NCBI RefSeq assembly: GCF_002797935.1
Contig: NZ_PGER01000001.1
Span: forward strand, 4,402,001-4,466,000
Length of the DNA stretch: 64,000 nt
Reading direction: 5' to 3'
DNA from: Flavobacterium sp. 1
GTDB taxonomy: Bacteria; Bacteroidota; Bacteroidia; Flavobacteriales; Flavobacteriaceae
Numbering within the stretch: the stretch's first letter is position 1; every line of letters starts with the position of its first letter. The notes beneath the pieces are model-generated. The model was not told the origin of the DNA. It searched no databases and worked only from the letters and a program-made list of their open reading frames with translations. This document shows, in pieces, positions 53,833 through 60,735 of the stretch. A program made the translations under genes and the position numbers.

Positions 53833-54004
53833 TTGTTTTTAAACTTGAAACAAAGTAAGGTGAAATTTTTAAGAAATATTAACGGCTTCATAAATTCTGT
53901 ATAATTGTCTTATTCTATAAATGATATAACTTTTAGGAGTAATTTTATAACACATAAAATTCATAAGATTATAAATTTACCATGAAGCTAAAAAAACAGA
54001 AATT

Positions 54005-54199
54005 ATGAATCTTAAAAGATTTTTTGGAGGATTGCTTATAATTCTGGGAATTGTTGGTCTTATTTACACAGCAGTTATATTCGCAGGGACATCTGGCGAA
54101 ACAAGAGATGTTAAGTCATTAATTATTTACGGAATACTTGGAATCGTGTTTTTTATGTCAGGAATTAGTTTAGTTCGTACTACAAAAGACGAGTCCTAA
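54005..54199 (+). CDS. Small two-helix membrane protein
   Basis: A 64-residue protein with hydrophobic segments at about residues 7-27 and 39-56 and a polar connector (GTSGETRDVKS). The C-terminus is charged (RTTKDES). I do not recognise a named family, though similar small membrane proteins seem common in flavobacteria. It stands alone in a decayed region and has a plausible start and downstream hairpin. Confidence 0.6.
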   Translation: MNLKRFFGGLLIILGIVGLIYTAVIFAGTSGETRDVKSLIIYGILGIVFFMSGISLVRTTKDES

Positions 54200-54236
54200 A
54201 TTTTTCTTTATTTAGACAGAATGAGTATTACTAAAA

Positions 54237-54264
54237 AAACGGCTTCCATTTCTGAAAGCCGTTT
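54237..54264. terminator. Hairpin after the small membrane protein gene
   Basis: AAACGGCTT pairs with AAGCCGTTT around a 10-base loop. The flanking A7 makes it stronger on the minus strand. Confidence 0.6.
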
Positions 54265-54302
54265 GAATTACTATTTTTAAATTTTTTAAAAGCGAATGCC
54301 CT

Positions 54303-54585
54303 GTTATTTGCCTCAGGATAATTATATTCCTAGTGCATTTTCAGTTAAAAAAGCAATAAAGCTATCGGTTCATAAAGAGAAGATCCCTGAGTTTTATACT
54401 GACAAAATGATCTGCACAATGTTAGATAAGAAAATCGCTCATTTGTAGGGAGGAGAATTATGTTATCTGGAGATCAAAATCATTCTCAATAACTCTTCAA
54501 AATTTGTTTTGTTAGATGAGCCTTATAATGGTTTGTTTCCTTTGATGGTTAAGAAAGTGAATGAATTAATAGTTGAGAATTCTAA
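54303..54585 (+). pseudogene. Partial duplicate of the ABC ATPase gene
   Basis: These 283 bases align without gaps to 53031-53313 in the intact ABC gene at a constant offset of 1272, with about 20 substitutions. The copy has no start codon and lacks Walker A. The serine codon of the signature motif is TAG at 54446-54448, so the frame is broken in the motif needed for ATP hydrolysis. Confidence 0.9.
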
Positions 54586-54589
54586 ATGG

Positions 54590-54712
54590 TATCGCTTCAT
54601 TTTTTTAATCTCTTTAGGTTTAATTCCTCGAAGCTCTGCTTCGAAATAAATAAAAATTCGATTTAATATCTCTGGGGCTCTGCCTCGAGGTAGTTTATTA
54701 CCGTAAAGCAAT
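54590..54712 (-). repeat. Repeat with paired CGAAGC/GCTTCG hairpins
   Basis: It contains TCGAAGC-TCT-GCTTCGA, a perfect 7-bp hairpin with a 3-base loop, and a second related block GGGGCTCTGCCTCGAGG about 45 bp later. Read on the minus strand it gives LPRGRAPEIL and EAELRGIKPKEIKK peptides, which look like translated repeat, not a real gene. It sits between the ABC fragment and the recombinase fragment. Confidence 0.5.
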
Positions 54713-54714
54713 AT

Positions 54715-54981
54715 AGGTGTTCTGATAAAATCAATGACTTCGAGAATCGTATTGATTCATTAAAAGAAAATGATATTGATTTGATGAAATATGTGGATAA
54801 TTCAGTTGAATTATTGTGTCAGTTGGAGAATGTGTTCAACCATCTGTAAAATTGAAAAGGGTCGTTTTTAAGGGTTATTTACCCTGAGAATATAATACTC
54901 GAAAAAGAATGTTTTCGAACCAGTTCTGAGAATAATTTAGTTGAGCTTATGGCTATATTTTACGGGGTTCGCAAAGTATAG
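54715..54981 (+). pseudogene. C-terminal remnant of a site-specific recombinase
   Basis: Translation in shifting frames gives NDFENRIDSLKENDIDLMKY, NSVELLCQLENVF, then SVKLKRVVFKGYLPENIILE and CFRTSSENNLVELMAIFYGV. This order (helical coiled part, K-R-x-x-F/L-x-G-x-x-PE-x-x-I, YRT-like, V-x-L) is the C-terminal tail of serine recombinases common in Bacteroidota. At least two frameshifts are needed and the catalytic domain is absent. It ends 42 bp before the tRNA-Asn pair. Confidence 0.6.
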
Positions 54982-54985
54982 AAAT

Positions 54986-55008
54986 AAAAAAACCATTCCG
55001 AAGAATGG
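54986..55008 (-). terminator. Terminator of the tRNA-Asn operon
   Basis: On the minus strand CCATTC-TTCG-GAATGG is followed by T7. The UUCG tetraloop makes a very stable hairpin, directly after the second tRNA. Confidence 0.85.
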
Positions 55009-55022
55009 CTTTTCCACTATTG

Positions 55023-55096
55023 CTCCCCCTCTTGGGCTCGAACCAAGGACCCTCTGATTAACAGTCAGATGCTCTAACCAACTGAGCTAAGGAGGA
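55023..55096 (-). tRNA. tRNA-Asn (anticodon GTT), copy 2
   Basis: A 74-nt cloverleaf. The 7-bp acceptor stem is TCCTCCT/AGGGGGA with one wobble, the D-arm GCTCAGTTGGTTAGAGC, the anticodon loop CTGTTAA (GTT), and the T-arm GGTTCGAGCCC. CCA is not encoded. It is identical to the copy at 55136-55209. Confidence 0.96.
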
Positions 55097-55135
55097 ATCA
55101 CCTTAAAGGTATGTATGTTTGCTAAAAAAAGTTTG

Positions 55136-55209
55136 CTCCCCCTCTTGGGCTCGAACCAAGGACCCTCTGATTAACAGTCAGATGCTCTAACCAACTGAGC
55201 TAAGGAGGA
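55136..55209 (-). tRNA. tRNA-Asn (anticodon GTT), copy 1
   Basis: Identical 74-nt tRNA, promoter-proximal on the minus strand and separated from the other copy by 39 bp. CCA is not encoded. Confidence 0.96.
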
Positions 55210-55233
55210 AGTTGTTGCTCTTTTTAGCGAGTG

Positions 55234-55263
55234 CAAATATAGGATTAAATTTAAATGTAGCAA
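55234..55263 (-). promoter_or_regulatory. Promoter of the tRNA-Asn operon
   Basis: On the minus strand TTG (55263-55261), a 19-bp spacer and TATATTTG (55241-55234) match the consensus fully. Confidence 0.7.
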
Positions 55264-55291
55264 ACAAAAAAAGCAAAAATAATATTCTTTT

Positions 55292-56635
55292 TTATTTGCC
55301 TACAATCGCTTTATAAATATCGTTCCCATTAGCAAACAATAGTAATGAGATAAGAAGTACAAAACCAACCATTTGGGCATTCTCTAAGAATTTGTCGCTT
55401 GGCTTCTTACCGCTTACGATTTCAAACAACAAAAACATTACGTGACCACCATCAAGTACCGGAATAGGCAATAAATTCATCACACCAAGCATAATTGATA
55501 AAATTGCTGTAATGCTCCAGAAAACTTCCCAGCTCCAAGAACTTGGAAAAATATTATAAATAGCATGGAATCCGCCTACTTGTTTGTACGCTTTGGTTTC
55601 TGGATTGAATATGGTTTTTAATTGTTTTCCGTATCCTACCAATTGATCTTTTCCTTTTTCAATTCCAAAAGGTATGGATTCAAGGAAACTGTATTTTTGA
55701 TGCGTTATTTTGTAATATCCTAGTTTCTCCAAAGAATCAAGACCCAAAGCGCCAAGCTGAACGCCTAATTTACCTTCCTTATTTACTTTTAGGTTTAACG
55801 TTGTTTGTTTTTGATTTCTCAAAATCACTGCTGAAACTGTTTTATTCTTGTTTTTTTCTAAAATTACTTTGGCTTGGTCAAGGTATTTTGTAGTCTGACC
55901 ATTTAGTGACAAAAGAATATCTTTTGCCTTAAGATTTTGGTTTAAGGATTCATCGGCTATGTTACCAATGACAAAAGGGATTCTTATGGTAGCCAATGGT
56001 TCTTTTTCAAATTTTGACAATTGATCAATAAAATCATTTGGCATTTTAATCATTTGTTCGATGCCATTTCTTTCGATAACCACTTCTTTGGCCACAATAA
56101 CTTTGGAGTTAATCTCTTTGTCAAAACGTATGATTTTTTCACCATCAACAGCAACGATTTTGTCCCCTGATTTAAATCCAGTATTAATCATCGCTTGGTT
56201 TTCGATCAAAAGACCGTCTTTCATATCGGCATTTGAAATATAGGAATCTCCGTAAGCATACGCCATACCTATATATATAATGAAAGCAAGTATGAAATTT
56301 ACTGTTACACCGCCAAGCATGATAATCAAACGCTGCCAAGCCGGTTTAGAACGAAATTCCCATGGCTGCGGAGGCAAAGCCATTTGTTCCTTGTCCATGC
56401 TTTCGTCTATCATGCCGGAAATTTTCACATAACCGCCAAGAGGAAGCCACCCAATACCATAAACAGTTTCACCAATTTGTTTTTTAAACAGTGAATATTT
56501 TACATCAAAAAATAAATAAAATTTCTCGACTCTGGTTTTGAATAATTTTGCAGGAATGAAATGCCCTAATTCGTGAAGTATAATAAGTAATGATAAGCTC
56601 AATAAAAATTGAGAAAGCTTGATAACTATTTCCAT
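55292..56635 (-). CDS. rseP: RIP metalloprotease RseP (site-2 protease family)
   Basis: A 447-residue intramembrane zinc protease. The zinc site is LHELGHFIPAKLF in the first helix and the third ligand is in LLPIPVLDGGHVMFLL. Two PDZ-like regions lie between them (GFKSGDKIVAVDGEKI and AKDILLSLNGQT). RseP cleaves membrane anti-sigma factors or signal peptide remnants; the partner is not seen here. Length is typical. It is divergent from the Old Yellow Enzyme gene. Confidence 0.95.
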   Translation of the reverse strand: MEIVIKLSQFLLSLSLLIILHELGHFIPAKLFKTRVEKFYLFFDVKYSLFKKQIGETVYGIGWLPLGGYVKISGMIDESMDKEQMALPPQPWEFRSKPAWQRLIIMLGGVTVNFILAFIIYIGMAYAYGDSYISNADMKDGLLIENQAMINTGFKSGDKIVAVDGEKIIRFDKEINSKVIVAKEVVIERNGIEQMIKMPNDFIDQLSKFEKEPLATIRIPFVIGNIADESLNQNLKAKDILLSLNGQTTKYLDQAKVILEKNKNKTVSAVILRNQKQTTLNLKVNKEGKLGVQLGALGLDSLEKLGYYKITHQKYSFLESIPFGIEKGKDQLVGYGKQLKTIFNPETKAYKQVGGFHAIYNIFPSSWSWEVFWSITAILSIMLGVMNLLPIPVLDGGHVMFLLFEIVSGKKPSDKFLENAQMVGFVLLISLLLFANGNDIYKAIVGK

Positions 56636-56769
56636 TTTTTAATTTTCGGTTCTTTAATGACGGACAAAAGTACTATTTTCTATTTTATTAATTACGCAAT
56701 ATTAATCCGTATCGTTTTAAAACTTTGTTAATTAATCCGTTTTTCATTTTTAATTTGGCGTTGGTGCTA

Positions 56770-56777
56770 TAACTTTG
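56770..56777 (+). promoter_or_regulatory. -7 promoter box before repeat copy E
   Basis: TAACTTTG matches TAnnTTTG. If used, the transcript would carry repeat copy E in its leader of about 200 nt before the oxidoreductase start. No -33 TTG at 19 bp. Confidence 0.35.
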
Positions 56778-56804
56778 TTACAACTGGAATCATATATTTT
56801 TTTT

Positions 56805-56904
56805 GGAGCAGAAAGATTTGGCATTTTTAGGAGATATGGTTCCCGCTATTCGTTTCAATCTCCCGAAAAAAATCGTGAGGATTTCCACTTCTATCGGGGC
56901 TAAA
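56805..56904 (+). repeat. Dispersed leader repeat, copy E
   Basis: GGAGCAGAAAGATTTGGCAT, then GATATGGTTCCCGCTATTCG, a degenerate hairpin around A7 (AATCTC with GAGGATT), and CCACTTCTATCGGGGCTAAA. It is upstream of and co-oriented with the Old Yellow Enzyme gene. A 70-codon frame at 56803-57015 is repeat sequence plus the 5' leader, not a gene. Confidence 0.75.
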
Positions 56905-56981
56905 GACAAACATAGTGCATTTTTGTTATTATCTACGATTACAGCCAAATTTAAATTTAAAACTTTCACTATCTTTCATTT

Positions 56982-58052
56982 ATGGAATCAAAATTATTTT
57001 CTTCACTACAAATAAAAAGCATTACACTCAAAAACAGAATCACGATTTCGCCAATGTGTCAATATTCGGCTGAGGATGGTTTTGCCAATGATTGGCATTT
57101 GGTGCATCTTGGCAGTCGTGCCACAGGTGGTTCGGGTTTAATCATTCAGGAAGCGACAGCAGTTTCCCCCGAAGGAAGAATTTCTCCGGCCGATTTGGGT
57201 TTGTGGAGCGATGAACACATCACAAAATTGCAGTCTATAACCAAGTTTATCGTCAGTCAGAATTCGATTCCAGGAATACAATTGGCTCATGCTGGCAGGA
57301 AAGCTAGCGTTTCATCACCTTGGTACGGGAACAAAAAACTAGACCAAAATCAAGGCGGATGGGAGACCGTTGCGCCAAGCGCGATTAGCTATCATGACAA
57401 TGAGCCACATCCTACAGCATTGAATTCAGAAGGGATTCAAAAAGTAATCACCGATTTCAAATTGGCGACCCGCCGAGCGGTTCTTGCAGGATATCAAGTA
57501 ATAGAAATTCACGGGGCACACGGGTATTTACTGCACCAATTTTTATCTCCTTTAACCAATGTTAGAACTGATGAATATGGTGGTTCTTTTGAAAACAGAA
57601 TAAGATTGCTTCTTGAAGTATTAGAAGCGGTTCAGTCGGAATGGTCGAAAGAACTTCCGTTATTAGTAAGAATCTCGGCTACGGATTGGGCAGATGGCGG
57701 ATGGAATGTTGAAGAATCTATTCAACTTTCTAAAATATTGAAATTGAAAGGAGTGGATTTAATTGATGTTTCTTCAGGCGGATTGGTGTCGCATCAGCAA
57801 ATTCCTCTAGGACCAAATTATCAGGTTCATTTTGCCGAAAAAATTAAAAAGGAAACTGGAATTTTGACAGGAGCAGTTGGCTTAATTACCACTTCGCAAC
57901 AAGCTGAAGCTATTGTAGCAAGCGGAAAGGCTGATTTAGTTTTGTTTGCCAGAGAGTCATTGAGGAATCCGAATTTAGGATTGGCTTTTGCGCAGGAATT
58001 AGGAATTGATGTTCAATGGCCAAAACAATACGAAAGGGCCAAAACGCGATGA
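56982..58052 (+). CDS. NADH:flavin oxidoreductase / Old Yellow Enzyme (YqjM type)
   Basis: A 356-residue FMN TIM-barrel ene-reductase. It has the NRITISPMCQYSAEDGFANDWH start with the Cys of YqjM-type enzymes, the HAGRKAS motif, the substrate-binding IEIHGAHGYLLHQFLSP (His-x-x-His as HGAH), the DEYGGSFENRIR signature and LFARESLRNP near the C-terminus. Such enzymes reduce activated C=C bonds with NAD(P)H. Physiological substrate unknown; a role in stress handling is common. Confidence 0.93.
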   Translation: MESKLFSSLQIKSITLKNRITISPMCQYSAEDGFANDWHLVHLGSRATGGSGLIIQEATAVSPEGRISPADLGLWSDEHITKLQSITKFIVSQNSIPGIQLAHAGRKASVSSPWYGNKKLDQNQGGWETVAPSAISYHDNEPHPTALNSEGIQKVITDFKLATRRAVLAGYQVIEIHGAHGYLLHQFLSPLTNVRTDEYGGSFENRIRLLLEVLEAVQSEWSKELPLLVRISATDWADGGWNVEESIQLSKILKLKGVDLIDVSSGGLVSHQQIPLGPNYQVHFAEKIKKETGILTGAVGLITTSQQAEAIVASGKADLVLFARESLRNPNLGLAFAQELGIDVQWPKQYERAKTR

Positions 58053-58093
58053 GTTATTTTCTATGCGTTTTCCTGCGAGGTCTTTTTTTGATC

Positions 58094-58144
58094 TTGTAGG
58101 GATTAAATTTAAGAACCATACCTACAAGGTTTCGGAAACCTTGA
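58094..58144 (+). repeat. Overlapping alternative hairpins upstream of the Gfo gene
   Basis: CTTGTAGG (58094-58101) can pair with CCTACAAG (58122-58129), and CAAGGTTT (58126-58133) can pair with AAACCTTG (58137-58144). The two stems share CAAG and cannot form together. They lie 24 bp before the ATG at 58168, in the leader or in a dispersed repeat. Confidence 0.5.
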
Positions 58145-58167
58145 AGGATAAACTATAATAAAAAAAT

Positions 58168-59220
58168 ATGCAAAAAATAAAAACGGCATTATTGTCTTAC
58201 GGAATGTCTGGAAAAGTTTTCCACGCTCCTTTTTTAGAATTTCATCAAGGATTTGAATTGGTTGGCTCTTGGGAAAGAAGCAAACAGCTGATTCAATTGG
58301 ATTACCCAAACGTAAAAAGTTTTGCCACTCTGGAAGAAGTGCTTCAAAGCGATGCCGATTTGATAATTGTAAATACGCCGGTTGGAACTCATTTTGAATA
58401 TGCTAAGCGGGTTTTACTTGCGGGAAAGCACGCTGTGGTAGAAAAAGCTTTTACTACTACTGTTGCCGAAGCTCAAGAATTGATGAGTCTGGCTAAAGAA
58501 AAAGGACTGAAACTTTCGGTATTTCAAAACCGACGATGGGACAGTGACCTTAAAACGGTACGGAAAGTATTGGCTGAGAAAACATTGGGAGAATTGGTTG
58601 AAGCTGAGTTTCATTTTGACCGCTACAATCCAATTTTGAGTCCAAAAGGACATAAAGAAACAGCCAATTCTGGAGCTGGGATTCTAAAGGATTTGGGACC
58701 GCACATAATTGACCAAGCTTTGTGTTTATTTGGATTTCCCCAAAGTGTTTTTGCTGATATTCGAATAACCCGAGAAAATTCATTGGTGGATGACTGGTTT
58801 GACATTTTGCTGTATTATCCTGAATTTAGGGTGCGGTTAAAAGCAAGTTTTTTTGTGAGAGAAGCCAATCCTGCGTATGTTATTCATGGAAAAAAAGGAT
58901 CTTTCCTGAAATCTCGCGGCGATGTTCAGGAAGACGAATTGAAATTAGGCAAGAAACCAAACCTGACTTCTTGGGGCACCGAAGCTCCAGGTCAAGAAGG
59001 ATTATTGCACACAGAGATTGATGGTGAAATAATTAAGGAGAAAGTTCCAACGCTTCAAGGTAATTATTATTGGTTTTTTGATGAGATACATCAGTCGATT
59101 GTAAATGATCAGCCAGAGCCTGTAACAGCACAAGAGGGTACTCATGTAATGCAGATTATTGAGGCATCTATTCAAAGCTGTGAACAGAAAAGAAGTATCG
59201 ATTTAAGTCTTATAATTTAA
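58168..59220 (+). CDS. Gfo/Idh/MocA-family oxidoreductase
   Basis: A 350-residue NAD(P)-dependent dehydrogenase. The N-terminal Rossmann domain has GMSGKVFHAPF in place of the usual GxGxxG, and the catalytic-lysine motif EKAFTTTVAEAQEL (EKP-like as EKA). The C-terminal domain carries HFDRYNP and the His of LGPHIIDQAL. These enzymes oxidise or reduce sugars, inositols or related polyols; the substrate is not known. It follows the Old Yellow Enzyme gene by 115 bp on the same strand. Confidence 0.92.
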   Translation: MQKIKTALLSYGMSGKVFHAPFLEFHQGFELVGSWERSKQLIQLDYPNVKSFATLEEVLQSDADLIIVNTPVGTHFEYAKRVLLAGKHAVVEKAFTTTVAEAQELMSLAKEKGLKLSVFQNRRWDSDLKTVRKVLAEKTLGELVEAEFHFDRYNPILSPKGHKETANSGAGILKDLGPHIIDQALCLFGFPQSVFADIRITRENSLVDDWFDILLYYPEFRVRLKASFFVREANPAYVIHGKKGSFLKSRGDVQEDELKLGKKPNLTSWGTEAPGQEGLLHTEIDGEIIKEKVPTLQGNYYWFFDEIHQSIVNDQPEPVTAQEGTHVMQIIEASIQSCEQKRSIDLSLII

Positions 59221-59259
59221 TAGTTAATGGCTGTTCTCAATTAAATAAATTCATTTAAG

Positions 59260-59267
59260 TACTTTTG
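59260..59267 (+). promoter_or_regulatory. -7 promoter box of the MFS gene
   Basis: TACTTTTG matches TAnnTTTG, 25 bp before the TTG start at 59293, which supports that start. Confidence 0.45.
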
Positions 59268-59292
59268 CATTTCATTTTAAAGAGCGACGATT

Positions 59293-60507
59293 TTGCAATA
59301 TTTTAATTTTATAGGCTGGTATAAAGCCAAAGGAAAATACAAGAAAAACTATCGAGATGTAAAAGCATCCTATCTGCTTAGGATTCGCTTGGCGGTTTCT
59401 ACGTTTTATTTTGCTATGGGATTATGTTTTGCTACTTGGGCAAGCCGTATTCCAACTATAAAATCGGCGCTGAATTTAAGTGACGGTCAATTAGGAACTA
59501 TACTTTTTGCTTTGCCTGTTGGTCAGTTAACGATGATGTATTTTTCGGGTAAATTAGTCACCCGTTTTGGAAGCCATCGCATTTTGCCTTTTGCTATTTT
59601 GATGTATGCAGTGAGTTTGACTAATTTAGGTCTGGCTCAAAATGCATGGCAATTGGCTCTTGGATTATATACTTTTGGAATATTTGGCAATCTGACTAAT
59701 ATTTCTGTAAATACTCAAGGAGTTTATACCGAAGGACTTTTTAAAAGAACCATTATGTCTTCATTTCATGGAATGTGGAGTTTAGCAGGTTTTACAGGTG
59801 CATTGGTAGGTTTGGGAATGTTAGCATTGCAGCTCAATACGCATACTCATTTCTTAATAGTTGCTTTTACAGCATTTTTGCTGATTGCTTTTAATTTTAA
59901 ATTTTTGATTAAGGCCAAAGAAACCATTAAAAGAGAGAAGAAAAAAGGTTTCCGAAAGCCAGATAAGACTTTAGTTTTGCTGGGTGTTATTGGTTTTTGC
60001 AGTATGGCAAGCGAAGGAATCATGTTTGATTGGAGCGGAGTTTTCTTTAAAGATATTGTCAAAGCTCCCGGTGCTTTAATAATTTTAGGGTACACTTCGT
60101 TTATGATTATGATGGCAAGCGGCCGTTTTTTTGGAGACAAATTAATCAATAGATATGGACGGAAAAAAGTAATGCAAATCAGTGGCATTATGATTTCATC
60201 AGGTTTCTTTACTGCAGTTATTTTTCCTTATATAATACCTTCAATGATTGCTTTTATGATTATTGGATTGGGAGTTTCGACGGTGGTTCCTACTTTGTAC
60301 AGTATTGCAGGCAAACACCCTACAATCCCTACTGGCGAAGCTTTGACTACTGTTTCAAGCGTGAGCTTTCTTGGCTTTTTGATGGGACCTCCCGTTATTG
60401 GTCATATAGCTGAACTGTCAAGTTTGCGTTTTTCTTTTGCTTTTATTGGGATCTTTGGTGTTCTCATCGCTTTCATGGTAGGGCGAATTAAAGTGATTAG
60501 CGAATAA
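59293..60507 (+). CDS. MFS transporter (YbjJ/FucP-like fold)
   Basis: A 404-residue membrane protein with about 12 helices. The conserved ATWASRIPTIKSALNLSDGQLGTILFALPVG segment is typical of the YbjJ-like MFS subgroup. The start is TTG at 59293: no in-frame ATG precedes the first helix and a promoter box is 25 bp upstream. The first 35 residues are basic and cytoplasmic. Substrate unknown; sugar-related or drug efflux are both possible. Confidence 0.88.
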   Translation: MQYFNFIGWYKAKGKYKKNYRDVKASYLLRIRLAVSTFYFAMGLCFATWASRIPTIKSALNLSDGQLGTILFALPVGQLTMMYFSGKLVTRFGSHRILPFAILMYAVSLTNLGLAQNAWQLALGLYTFGIFGNLTNISVNTQGVYTEGLFKRTIMSSFHGMWSLAGFTGALVGLGMLALQLNTHTHFLIVAFTAFLLIAFNFKFLIKAKETIKREKKKGFRKPDKTLVLLGVIGFCSMASEGIMFDWSGVFFKDIVKAPGALIILGYTSFMIMMASGRFFGDKLINRYGRKKVMQISGIMISSGFFTAVIFPYIIPSMIAFMIIGLGVSTVVPTLYSIAGKHPTIPTGEALTTVSSVSFLGFLMGPPVIGHIAELSSLRFSFAFIGIFGVLIAFMVGRIKVISE

Positions 60508-60735
60508 TCACAAAAACAAGTGTTTATCTTATTTTTTTAAATAGTTTTTTCCTTATGTTTGTTTTCGGTGTTAATCGGGGGTATTTCCATTCGGTTGATA
60601 TTCAAAATGCCACACTTGATTTAGGACTTTACATTATTATTTTTCCAAAACTTTTTTATCCTTTTTTTAAACGAATTTAATCTTTGGATTTGTTGTGTCT
60701 TGTCATGACCTATTCCATTTGTTTGCAAAATAGGT

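Noticed and set aside
54523..54711. 62-codon minus-strand frame in the decayed zone
   Set aside because: It spans the ABC fragment and a hairpin repeat, so it is a chance frame over two unrelated pieces.
56803..57015. 70-codon frame before the Old Yellow Enzyme gene
   Set aside because: It is made of leader-repeat copy E and overlaps the true gene start; similar frames would exist in any copy of the repeat.
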